Positions 51,501 to 60,600 of a stretch of 64,000 bases of DNA are shown here, piece after piece. Below the pieces are notes generated by a model that saw only the letters and a list, made by a program, of their open reading frames with translations, had not been told where the DNA came from and did not search any database. The number at the start of each line of letters is the position of its first letter. Positions within the stretch are counted from its first letter, which is position 1. Where the stretch lies: NCBI GenBank assembly GCA_050300015.1, contig JBNKWZ010000006.1, forward strand, positions 1 through 64,000, in the 5' to 3' direction. The position numbers and the translations under genes were made by a program. Source of the DNA: CAYZQH01 sp050300015. Lineage in GTDB: Bacteria; Pseudomonadota; Gammaproteobacteria; Pseudomonadales; Cellvibrionaceae.

Positions 51501-53517
51501 CGATTTTTTGGAAATTATGGCTCGGGCGTGGATCATTAGAATTGTTTTTACAGGCAGGAATAATTTTGACGTTTGTACCCGGCACATAAATAACGGGTTG
51601 AGTGCCGGCCAATGTCAGGCCCAATGTATTAATGTTGAGAACCTTACCCGTTGCGGCAGTGACGTCGGGGCGCATACTGTTGGATTTTGAATAGTAGGCG
51701 AGCCCTGCGCCTAAATAGCTGCCTTGCAGGCGCGGTGTTTCTGGGCAGGTGCCTTGCACATCAGCTAAGTTGGTTACTGTTTTAGGGGTGCATTGTCCGT
51801 CGGTTATACTCGAACTACCAGAAACACCCCCTACAAAATATGTTTTGGTTGAGTCTAACTCGCCAGCGCCCACCAAGTTTGTCCAAGTCGCTATGGTGTC
51901 AGTACTTGAGCCAATTCCCAGTTGTGCTAGCGTCATATTTTTAATGTCTGAGTCGTAAGAAACGCCACTGGCATTGATGCCCAGCACGTTAAGATTTACG
52001 CAAGCGGCTCCGGCTGGGTTGGCGATTGGGTCTTGCCAGGTGGCGACGGTGGCGCCAGCCAGCGCACTGGTCTCGGCTGTACGGGCAGCAGAATTTAACG
52101 ACGGCCATCTAGCGCCGGCTAGGTAACGGTAAGACTCGGCCATAATTTCGCTAAACGGGTTGCCCCAGTTGCGGCATTGCCCTTCATTGAATGAGCTCCA
52201 AAAATAATCGCAGGTGCCCAGATAGGTGCCATTTGCATAAAGTAATGATGAAGTCTCAAAAACATAATCCAATATTTGCATCGCATCGATACTGGCAACA
52301 ATCGAGCCAGTCGCCGGACGCAAGAAAACACCATTGTTTGGGTTGACTTCGTCAGCCATCGAGCTGATGTTTTTGCGCAGTACGCCACCGGTTTTATTCT
52401 TATTGGTCGCGCCGGTAATCAAGCCAAATTTCACTGGTCGGTCTGAATCTATCCCATAGGCTTGCAATAGCCCGGTTGGTTTGTTTGAGTTGCCGTAACG
52501 CCGGCAATAATTTATATCGTCCTCTGTGCCATCAGTACAAACGGCGACGCGGACGGTAAGGTCGGCCAGCCAATCAGTACCCCATGGGTAGGTTTTGCCT
52601 TTAGGAATATTATCATAGGCATAAATGCCAGTTACCGCGGGATCATTGCCGTTTCTGCCCCAGCTTAAACCAGGGGGTATGTTGAATTCTTTGTTGCCAC
52701 TACCGTCTTCTCCTAACAAGCACTGATAACGCTCGCTTGAGGCCCAAAGGGAGTAGTTGCCACGCGCTACGCGCACAGTTGGCACCGTTGTGGTTTGTTC
52801 TTGAGAAGGCAGATCAGCCGCATGTCCTAAACTGGTATTACAAAAGGTAAGACCAACTTTGCGTTTATCCGCATCGCTGGTTGAAAAGTTGACTGTCGAT
52901 ATTCCAGCAAGATAAGTTAAGTCAGAGCCGTTGTAATATTTTGTAAAACTGTGGGCATCGTTTGGCAAATACGCACGCTCCAGTACCGTTAAACTGCTGG
53001 TGTCGGTCGAGCGTTTGCCGCCGTACAATACCCCGCGTACAATATCAATGCGAGTCATTGTTGCCCAGTTTAAAAAGTTTCCGCTCCATTCTGAGGCAGC
53101 GCAATATTGTTTGATGCTGTAGCCGGCGACTAGGCCTGATATTTGTGCTGTAGTGGGTACAACCGCGGTGCCGGTGGGGTTGAAGCGGCCGTCTGAGGCG
53201 TTGTAGGTGTAACATTTTTCTTCGTTAAAATAACCTTTGTAAACCACGTTGTGGTTGTAGGTTACATCAGGTAAGCCGTCGCCATCCAGGTCGTCAAAAT
53301 CATTGTAAGCTTTTAAAAAAACTTGGTGGTCGCCCGACAGTGCAAGCATCAACATCGGGTCTGATTTTGCCGGCTCAGAAAGCTGTGGATTGAGGTTGTA
53401 TAGAGCGTTGCTTTGCGCGAAAACGGCGGGCGCAACTATAGCCAGCACTGCAAAGCTTGCCCTCGAAAATCTTCCGATGTTTTTGCGTCGAAAACAATTT
53501 TTAATTCTAATTATCAT
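48508..53517 (-). CDS. pilY1: PilY1-type pilus tip protein (second copy)
   Basis: A 1669-aa paralogue of the PilY1 at 21.9 kb. The signal peptide (ASFAVLAIVAPAVFAQ) is followed by PMLMLALSGDHQVFLKAYND and the acidic loop DDLDGDGLPD near residues 75-84. The propeller segment has VWRLGDIVNSTPAIVGAPSA, VYVGANDGLVHAFNAG, MWAYAPFNLLPHLKWLT and a second acidic loop DWNNDYIDD near residue 1352. It ends REAWREISAEEL, like the first copy (RRSWREISLDEI). The two share long identical runs such as SGNFLNWATMTRID and YLPNDAHSF. It is the last gene of the second cluster. Confidence 0.94.
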   Translation of the reverse strand: MIIRIKNCFRRKNIGRFSRASFAVLAIVAPAVFAQSNALYNLNPQLSEPAKSDPMLMLALSGDHQVFLKAYNDFDDLDGDGLPDVTYNHNVVYKGYFNEEKCYTYNASDGRFNPTGTAVVPTTAQISGLVAGYSIKQYCAASEWSGNFLNWATMTRIDIVRGVLYGGKRSTDTSSLTVLERAYLPNDAHSFTKYYNGSDLTYLAGISTVNFSTSDADKRKVGLTFCNTSLGHAADLPSQEQTTTVPTVRVARGNYSLWASSERYQCLLGEDGSGNKEFNIPPGLSWGRNGNDPAVTGIYAYDNIPKGKTYPWGTDWLADLTVRVAVCTDGTEDDINYCRRYGNSNKPTGLLQAYGIDSDRPVKFGLITGATNKNKTGGVLRKNISSMADEVNPNNGVFLRPATGSIVASIDAMQILDYVFETSSLLYANGTYLGTCDYFWSSFNEGQCRNWGNPFSEIMAESYRYLAGARWPSLNSAARTAETSALAGATVATWQDPIANPAGAACVNLNVLGINASGVSYDSDIKNMTLAQLGIGSSTDTIATWTNLVGAGELDSTKTYFVGGVSGSSSITDGQCTPKTVTNLADVQGTCPETPRLQGSYLGAGLAYYSKSNSMRPDVTAATGKVLNINTLGLTLAGTQPVIYVPGTNVKIIPACKNNSNDPRPSHNFQKIGNCAMKGFRPVYDSANTYPTKYYVTWEDTEQGSDYDQDLNGIIEFEVDGNRVEVNTTLFQVSTGANMFFGYIISGTEDDGLKLVTETNIGTYVTQAHSATYTVGNSDAEILEPPLYYATKWGSYSNSPEIDDARFNPEVDVWRDDNLDLLNYALVSNPSNLRTRLGKIIVAVGKNNATGTATPISINSLTGEGMFLQTVYQPVYVSPDDSSSVTWVGTLSALFYDQNGNIREDTNGDNALDADDKVIEFVKMDFRSQGRDLTETRKVIGFNRYPYDATTKGKDESDPSAIETNVKMNELNSIWSARDQLAEISDTNIGVQRGSLDSPNSKRYIFTGLDGSGYDGNILPSETLAFEATDATAASLQRFLDVGSVDEAKNVINYIRGKEISGYRNRTVKFVTGGANKVWRLGDIVNSTPAIVGAPSAGYDNLNADASYYAFRTQYQNRRNMVYVGANDGLVHAFNAGYFNNQTVAYTNTPTGDDAGEPALGAEMWAYAPFNLLPHLKWLTRERYEHVFYVDSNVKVFDAKIFASKNQADKYPGGWGTIMVVGMRFGGGEYQIDRDGNPLTNDVSTLRSAYMVFDITDPESTPELITEVTDPSMGFTLASPELVKNGIDGHWYLAFGSGPQGPDATEEGISNAPAKLFYLNLKNAVAGTVSLASVTVDTGGLGSYVGGITAKDWNNDYIDDMLYLGFVGDDNRGGNVPTPAPTPYKGSLKQASLSIGATSITTHVAPLIPTADANLAFSTAPLAVRDGANRFWIFTGTGRFLVNDDINLTDANQYFGFKVNNPAYDASVQGDGSGGYVAASSLGSPWYTSTSVSVASMRNVTNDQLFVNDTGGLVVETGDDIASIDSYLSTTSTTSGWYRSLPASKEVSFTRAGFFDGSVVFNSYRPSLDACNVAGDSPQYILDMFTGLPQYRLNNLILGIATVDVGSVTHTEVSPQVAVIPGIASSPVIAHARAISQNNNSSLTETDISLKPMPPVREAWREISAEELR

Positions 53518-53526
53518 GACTATACC

Positions 53527-54177
53527 TTAACCCGCAACTTTAAAAATGGACTGCAACATAACACTGGACAATCCAGCCGCCCCTTTTGCTTTTACAGTAA
53601 CTCTAAAAAGTGGCACGCCACCATTTCGATTGTTTTCATCGTAGGCCGTATCGGAGTCGCGTTCGGTAAAACATAAAAACTCAACCATGTAAGGCACTGC
53701 TAGAGGCGTTGTGTCTAACTGCGTTAAGTCACCCGTGTCCACTTGCGCCACTTGTACTTTGGGTAGGTTCGCGCCATTATTGGCCCAATGAGTTTTTAGC
53801 GGCCACTGCTCGGCGCTTGTTGAAGGTTTTGCGATACGGCAGTCATCCATGTTGACTGCGTTGCTTAAATCGCCAGTGAAACATAGGCCGTTATTACACG
53901 CGGCATTGAAGCAGCGCGCTGATGAAGCGTCACGACACATAAAGTCATCCATCACATAGTTTGCATCTAATACTGATTGCTCGGCAAGCGCGAGCGCTGC
54001 CTCCGCCGCTTGAAACGCCACAGCACGATCACGTGCACTGACGGCCATTTTCAATTCCAAATTAGACGAGCGCATGCTGGCCACTGCCAGAAGTGAAGTG
54101 ACTGCCAGAATAATCATTGCAAAAACGAGGGTTGCGCCATTCTGACATCTTAAATTGCTTGAATTCATTATTGACAC
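53527..54177 (-). CDS. pilX: Type IV pilus minor pilin PilX (second copy)
   Basis: A GspK-like minor pilin of 216 aa. The prepilin site is NG^ATLVFAMI, with Phe instead of Glu at +5. MRSSNLELKMAVSARDRAVA with FQAAEAAL is the PilX N-terminal motif, shared with the first copy. The start is GTG at 54177 or ATG at 54168. It lies six bases after pilW and nine before pilY1. Confidence 0.9.
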   Translation of the reverse strand: MSIMNSSNLRCQNGATLVFAMIILAVTSLLAVASMRSSNLELKMAVSARDRAVAFQAAEAALALAEQSVLDANYVMDDFMCRDASSARCFNAACNNGLCFTGDLSNAVNMDDCRIAKPSTSAEQWPLKTHWANNGANLPKVQVAQVDTGDLTQLDTTPLAVPYMVEFLCFTERDSDTAYDENNRNGGVPLFRVTVKAKGAAGLSSVMLQSIFKVAG

Positions 54178-54183
54178 CGGACC

Positions 54184-55308
54184 TTAAATGGAATTTCGCA
54201 TGCGCACTGTCGCGCTGACCATCTGACGTAAATATCGATCCTGATAATTTTTTGCCAAATAGGTGTGAGTTTCGACTGAGGGCAACGTGGGGTTAATTGA
54301 CCGGAATAACAAATTGATTTGCACCGATCGAACCTGGTTCCATTTATTCCATTCCGCCACAGTAAATGCACTGGCGCTCACAAACGTATCCGCAACGCCA
54401 TCGTCATCGGAATCGACACCGTACAAAATCTGCATGTCCTCAACGCCTAATGCCAGTTCTTCCCGAGTTAATTCGCCATCGTCGTATTTAATTCGCTGCA
54501 GTGAAGGCTGGCCCTCCATCGTAATGGACTCGCCAATAAAATAACCGAATGCGTTGTAAGGCATAATTTGGCTGCCTACGCCATAATTTTCGCTTGCGCC
54601 GCTGACTTGGTCACAAACACAGTCAGAATGACAGCGCACGCTTTGATCACGAGGTGGCTTTATTCGATCGCCGCAGATCGAATCGCTGGAGTACTTAACG
54701 ATTGTGCTGTTTGCATAAATGTCTACGGTTTTAAATATACCCATGCGACGACAATCTTCAGCAACAATTGTGACCAGGTCACCGGTAGAAAATTGGTGAG
54801 CAGACTTCACCAATAAATTGGTCCCCACTTGGGAGTCGAGCGTCGTTGGAGTACCGGATGCGCTGCGCACGATAAACGATTCCGGTGTGCGAGCACCGTC
54901 TGCAGTTGAAATGGACCAAGTAGAATAGCTAGAAGGGAATCCGGAGGTATAACCCGTAATTGCTGACAAGGGCTCTAAGTATGCGTTTGCAGGATTAATA
55001 CCCAAAAGCCGATTAATATCTGCGTTGTTGGCTGTTTTTGCCACCAGTGCAACATCGGCATCTTCGCTTGCACATCCCCAATAGCCTGCATTTTGAATAT
55101 CTTTGGTGAGCATATACATCGCGTAACGGGAGTTTTGTTGAATATACGACATGTCTTCCTGCCCAAGAAACGTCGCTTTACTGGTAAATGCAACTTGAAC
55201 AACACCTGCGAGTACAATCAATGAGATCAATATTCCAATCATTAGCTCAATGATGGATACACCTTTTTGTATCTCAATATTGGCGAGCGTGTGACGATTT
55301 GTAAGCAC
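54184..55308 (-). CDS. pilW: Type IV pilus minor pilin PilW (second copy)
   Basis: A 374-aa GspJ-like minor pilin with cleavage KG^VSIIELMIG and Glu at +5. It shares FTSKATFLGQEDMSYIQQNS and LALGVEDMQILYGVDSDDDG with the first PilW, and again has a cysteine-rich centre (CHSDCVCD). The start is GTG at 55308, directly after the pilV stop, with AGGAGG overlapping the end of pilV, which indicates coupling. Confidence 0.92.
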   Translation of the reverse strand: MLTNRHTLANIEIQKGVSIIELMIGILISLIVLAGVVQVAFTSKATFLGQEDMSYIQQNSRYAMYMLTKDIQNAGYWGCASEDADVALVAKTANNADINRLLGINPANAYLEPLSAITGYTSGFPSSYSTWSISTADGARTPESFIVRSASGTPTTLDSQVGTNLLVKSAHQFSTGDLVTIVAEDCRRMGIFKTVDIYANSTIVKYSSDSICGDRIKPPRDQSVRCHSDCVCDQVSGASENYGVGSQIMPYNAFGYFIGESITMEGQPSLQRIKYDDGELTREELALGVEDMQILYGVDSDDDGVADTFVSASAFTVAEWNKWNQVRSVQINLLFRSINPTLPSVETHTYLAKNYQDRYLRQMVSATVRMRNSI

Positions 55309-55812
55309 TTATGCGCCTCCTAGCAATTTTGGATACTCAACCAATAAAGTGTATTTTTTGCGTGACACTGCATTTGCATCCTGATCGGACCGAGTGTCAT
55401 CAAATGAAACGGTTATTTGCACATAATCCTGCGTACCCAAGGTCTTTTTGGCAATCGCTCCAACCCCTAGGGGTAACGTACTGCTAATGGTTTGACTCCA
55501 GTTGTATAAATCCCAACTGACTAAATTGGCGTCTGTGCAGGCAATGTTGGTAAAGTCGCTGGCAATGCAGCTTGTTGGTGCGGTTTCGGGCACGGTGGTC
55601 GTGGTATAGGTGTTGACTTTTTTGGGGTTTGCGCGAATGCGCTCTGCAATATCGTTAGCGATAAACATCGCGCGAGCATAGGTGTCTGCGGATTGGTTGT
55701 ACTGCATAGACTTCGTCTGCATAGCCAATATACCTAACAGCCCTATCGCCAGTACAAATAACGCGACCATTACTTCAATCAAAGAGCTGCCTTGCTGGCT
55801 GCCGTTATGCAT
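55309..55812 (-). CDS. pilV: Type IV pilus minor pilin PilV (second copy)
   Basis: A 167-aa minor pilin from the ATG at 55812. The leader is eight residues (QQG^SSLIEVMVA) with Glu at +5. LAIGLLGILAMQTKSMQYNQ and VSFDDTRSD are shared with the first PilV. It heads the second cluster, which lacks the fimT and pilE genes found in the first. Confidence 0.9.
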   Translation of the reverse strand: MHNGSQQGSSLIEVMVALFVLAIGLLGILAMQTKSMQYNQSADTYARAMFIANDIAERIRANPKKVNTYTTTTVPETAPTSCIASDFTNIACTDANLVSWDLYNWSQTISSTLPLGVGAIAKKTLGTQDYVQITVSFDDTRSDQDANAVSRKKYTLLVEYPKLLGGA

Positions 55813-57073
55813 ACGCTTGCCTTTTCTGCTTCTACAACTGCACGTCACTCTTAACACCCACTCATTAATTGGCAAACAAGGTTAGACCCAGGTTCACAAC
55901 AGCCTGCTACTTTCCAGAAAAGGGCTGACTTTATTCCGTCAGCGCGACGTACCCATCCATTCCTCCTATCGCTTTAACCTCAGAAAAATATAATCTGAAG
56001 CGACAGAAGTAGCGAGAAGCCGTAGATTAGTGGGGCGGCCACATAGACAAGCGGCGCACCACAGAACCGCAAAAAAGCGGATTCCTGCTGACTGGTCGAA
56101 AACGGGGGATGAAAGGTAGAAATAGACGACACCGACAAGGCGTTAACCCGGCTTCACTAGGGCTCTACCCATTAAGTGGTACAAACCACACGAAATATGC
56201 AACCGTCCAACTCTCGTCATCCTTGCCTCAATTTGTCAATTCTCATTTTTCGCTTGTGGACCACTTAAGTTAAAAAGTTATTAGTGTCCCCAATCTTCCC
56301 TTGGCGCCAGTGTTTCAATAGGTAAGGCCGGCCTATTTGATCGCCAGGCTAATAGTAGCTTTCTGGGTAGCTCAATTCAGTTGACGCCGTGGAAGGGTGT
56401 GAAGGATAGGGCGGATAAAGAGAGTGAGGGAATAGCCGATGGGGAAGCTATATATAGTCGGCAGATCTATCAGCGTTATTTGGTTGAAAGTGGGTTGAGA
56501 AGGCGTTGGACTTCTAGCTGGACTTCTAAAGGGGCGATGAAGGTTGCTTTGGTGTATGGGAGGCGTTTCCGAGCCTGGCTTGTTAGACGCTGTCTCAAGC
56601 ATGACCTTTGTCGTACTTGTTGCGTTCTCACACCTCTCAAATGCTCTTTTACACCCGTAAACCGTGTTTTTCGAGGCGCCCGGGTCTTGCTCGTGCGAAA
56701 AGCCTCTAATTTAAAGAGGGTTTTTAGACTGTCAGTTCCCCTGCGCCAAAGGCGCGTCAACCTACCCGAGAATAGTAGCTGATGCTGAAGTTGAACATTT
56801 GGCTGAAGCGGAAAGAGCCTTACTGAGCACCTGGTGCCCATTGCCAAGTTTAGCCTCCTCTACTCTAGTGGTACGATCGATAGCGCTATTCTCTCCAGGG
56901 GTAGGGTGTGTAATCCGTCGGTTTAGTCACAGGGAGCCGGCTTGGAATGAAGCACCAATGAAGGGCGCCGAATCGCTTGGGGGGCAGTTTTGTTGTTTGC
57001 GTCTATGTGACCCGGAATGTTGGTTGAACCGTACGTTGGCCTTCTGAGAGGTCTGCTTATCGTGCATATAATA
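55813..57073. other. Long gene-poor stretch upstream of the second pilus cluster
   Basis: About 1.26 kb with no gene that I can support. It should hold the promoter of the second pilus cluster (minus strand). A small CCTCT/AGAGG hairpin with a T run lies near 56703-56724. Open frames between 56,370 and 56,850 on both strands look like degraded or non-coding sequence, with odd Arg/Cys/Ser-rich composition. Confidence 0.45.
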
Positions 57074-57214
57074 CCTATTGAATTGCGCGCCCATAAAATA
57101 CTGGCGGAAATAGGTGAATTTCCTTGTATTTTAAGGACTTGCATTGGCCATTCTTACCAATGGCGGCACGTCCTTGTACCGCATTAACCCGGCATAAAGG
57201 ATTGCCGGGTTAAT
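57074..57214 (+). mobile_element. R2 element, left-truncated
   Basis: It starts in the right arm of the first hairpin (CCTATTGAATTG) and continues through GCGCGCCCATAAAATACTGG and GAATTTCCTTGTATTTTAAG to the terminal 12-bp stem ATTAACCCGGCA/TGCCGGGTTAAT (57183-57214). It is uninterrupted and shows what the copy near nrdB looked like before insertion. It lies about 400 bases before the RHS gene. Confidence 0.75.
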
Positions 57215-57619
57215 AGTGACGCGTTCAGCTGGAGTTGCTCGTCGATGAAGGTACCTGCAATAAATGTGTACCGTTCTTAATGAGATACTGGGTTGTCTGC
57301 CTTGGCTCCAGTGAGCTAAAGCCAACTGCAAATAATAAAGCTTTTTGGTTGAGAGAATTTATTGACCTTCGGGCTTCAAATAGGGTTGGTTTGTAATATA
57401 TACTCTGGTCTACTACTGCTGAATAGTTTGTAATAGCCAAGGAGTTTGGACTCGTAGACAGCCGGGAACGTCAAATAATTTAAAACAACATTCGATCCCT
57501 TCTTTCTCTATTTCTTGCTTGAACTTCCTTGATTGCGCTATTGCCTGATGGCTGCGCCGTTGTTGGTTATGTCTGCTAAATCATTTGGGTATTTAGTCTG
57601 TGCCCGCATTGGAGGAAAT
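57215..57619. other. Gene-free stretch before the SpvB/RHS gene
   Basis: About 400 bases between the R2 element and the giant gene. The sequence TGTAATATATACT near 57392-57404 could contain a -10, but I found no matching -35. GGAGG at 57611-57615 is the ribosome-binding site of the next gene. Confidence 0.4.
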
Positions 57620-60600
57620 GTGATCAAGCGATTTTTGTTATTGGTAAAAATAATTGGTTCACTCTCGCTCGGCTTGGCTGCAAGCAATACCAATGCAGCC
57701 ATAGACGCGTATGAACAAGGGGCTGGACTTGTAGGTATTACTTGGAGTCGTGCAACCAATAATGTTGGGGATAATTCCCGTACTATTATCAAAGAAACAG
57801 AATTGAACACAGGGCTGAATAGGGACATTTATACATCGGAGGAAACTAGCGGATCATTCTCACTAAGTCGCGTACCGGGTACCTATAATTATTCTCTAAA
57901 AACTTGTTGGATTACCGGTTCAAACTATCAATGCACTCCAAACCAAACAGATTCAGTTACTGTGAATGTGTCTGGTCCGGGGCATGATTTGGGTAGTTTT
58001 AACACGTCTCCAGTGGTTCAAATAACGAGCCCTATGGCTGGAGAGCATTTGCCGCCTGGTCAACAGACATTTTCGGCCACAGTCAATGACAGCGACGGCG
58101 TTAGTAAGGTCAGTTTCTATCTTGATGGCGTTCTCGTGGGTTTTCAAACGGGTACCCAGAGTAACTACATTCAGACTTATGATACCAGCGCCCTGGCCGA
58201 TGGTTATATGCGGCTTACCGTAATTGCGGAAGACAATGCGGGTGTCGTCGAATCAAAAGACGTCGTCTTTTTGAGTCTAGCTCAGGATAATGGTCCAAAA
58301 AATCCTTCCGGTACCATCCCTTTTGACGTAACGAAATATGAAGTCTATTACTGCGACGTGGACCAAAGCGGAGTACTTGAGGATATCTATTTAAGGGGGA
58401 AAGACAACTGGGTATTGCTACACGGTGAGATAATTACGCCTATCAAAATTATGGGCCCCGCAGGCTTCGTTTTTTACGGTGATGCTCTAGGCAGATACGA
58501 GGGGCCAGTGCAAATCGATTTAGATTCGCAACAATTGCAAAATTGTGATAATGGGATGATGGGTACCGACTATCTGGGTGGCGATTTGGATTCGGATGGT
58601 GACGTCGATATGTTGGTTCGAGGAAAATTATTGAACTCTGGTAGTTTGGTAATTAGTGGGAAAAGTGTAAGCGGCGATCCAAATGTGCTGTTCACCATAA
58701 ATTCTGCGGGTACTATTAGTTCCAACACGTCGGGCAATCAATTTTCTTACCCCATTTCTGCGAACTTATCAGATAGAAATGTTGACGTTTCGATCGGGGG
58801 GGGGTATCTAGCTGCAGATGGGTTAACTTACACCTATGATGCCAGTAGCCATGTCCTTATCAATACGGCAAAGCAAAACGAATTGGCGCAATCTCAATCA
58901 CCAGAATATGCCAGCCCATCTTTGGACAGTTCAGGTCAGCAAGCATTGGATCAAGTAAAAAGCTTGAGTGGCGAATTTAAAGTCTCTGAGGCGGGTGCTG
59001 CGAATTATACCATTCCTATTTTTATGGCAGAAGGCACCGCTGGAGTGGCGCCAGACGTTTCCTTGGCCTACAACAGCCAAGCAGGCTCCAGTGCTTTAGG
59101 GATAGGTTGGTCACTCAACGTGGGAGGGGGAATCTCAAGGTGTAGGCAAACGTTATTGGTGGATAAAAAAATATCATCCATTTCTTTCAGTGAAGAAGAT
59201 AGATTTTGTTTAAACGGACAGCGATTACTTGTAGAGCAAGCTTATAGTTATGGGCAGGTGGGTGCGAAATATCGGACAGAGATGGAGAGCTTTTTCTCCG
59301 TGGAATCAATTGGAGGTGTCAGCGGTGCACCCGATTACTTTAGAGTATTGGGTAAAGATGGTTCGGTAAGCTATTACGGCTACCCAGGTGGTCACGACTC
59401 TGAATGGAAGGGCAGAAATTCTAGCGGTGTGGCCCAATCTGATGTAATAGTGACGTGGGGCTTGTCGCGTTTTAAAGATAATGTGGGTAATACAGTCGTT
59501 TATCATTATCAGCAAGGGAGTGATCATTTCAGAATTAATGAAATTAGCTACGCGTATTCGAATCCGAGCCCTACCAATATTGACGCAAGTGGTACAAGCG
59601 GCGCACGAGTAGAATTTATCTATGAAGATGTCGTTGATGAGGGCCCAAGCTATATTGGAGGTTTTGATTTTCGAGATTACAGTATTCTGGAGGGGATCAA
59701 AACCTATAATACAGTTTCTGGTGAAGAGCATGTTTTACGCGAATATAAGTTGGGGTATGGAGAAGGTACTTCTAACTATACCGGTGATGGTCAAAGACGT
59801 CTGACCAGTATCCGAGAATGCGTAGAACAAGTTTGTCTACCAAGTTTATGGTTTGCATGGGGGTACGCGCCGAGTAACGCTCAGTATACCTACTTGTCTA
59901 CAATTAACAGAGTTAATTCAGATGCAGCAATTGGTCAATCAGTATTTACTGATATTAATGGCGATGGTCGTCAAGACCCGGTCTATATCGAGGCTCTAGG
60001 CGATGAGACATATTCACTAAAATACAAAATACAAAAACCAGATGGCACTCATGTGAGTGGAATAGCGTTAACAACCACTTCGACCAAAGTGCCAAAATTT
60101 TATCCGTTGGATGTGAATGCGGATGGAAGATCGGATATAGCGCTTTATGCTAAGGGGCAAGGGTGGAAGCTCCTTTTGGCCGAACCCAGTGTCAATGAAG
60201 AGCTCGGCTGGCGACTGACCAGCGTAGATCAGGAGGTCTTCGAGTTTCCTTTCAACAGTGAAGAAATGCGCTTTGGCGATCTAAATTCAGATGGTCTTGT
60301 AGATGCCTTTATCCCTTACAGTAATCAAATATCAAGAGCATATTTAAAACGCGACCCTAGTATTCCGAATTCATCCAATTTGGTGTATCGGTTTTATCCC
60401 GCAGACCCCATCATCACCGTTGTAAATTTTAATTCAGACTCAGTTATAACAGGGGATGTTAATGGTGATGGCGCTGTCGACTATATTGGCGTTCACCAAA
60501 TGTTCAGCAATGAAAAGATTATAAATAGTCAATGGGGCGATCACACCGAATGTGATAGAACAGACAAGCTATATGTTGGATTAGCCGATCCAAACTCTAC

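Noticed and set aside
56381..56782. Plus-strand open frame of 133 codons, with an overlapping minus-strand frame
   Set aside because: Arg/Cys/Ser-rich composition, no ribosome-binding site, no recognisable motif, and equally long frames on the other strand.
59306..59731. Minus-strand open frame of 141 codons inside the giant gene
   Set aside because: It is the antisense of an uninterrupted, domain-bearing reading frame and has no motif of its own.
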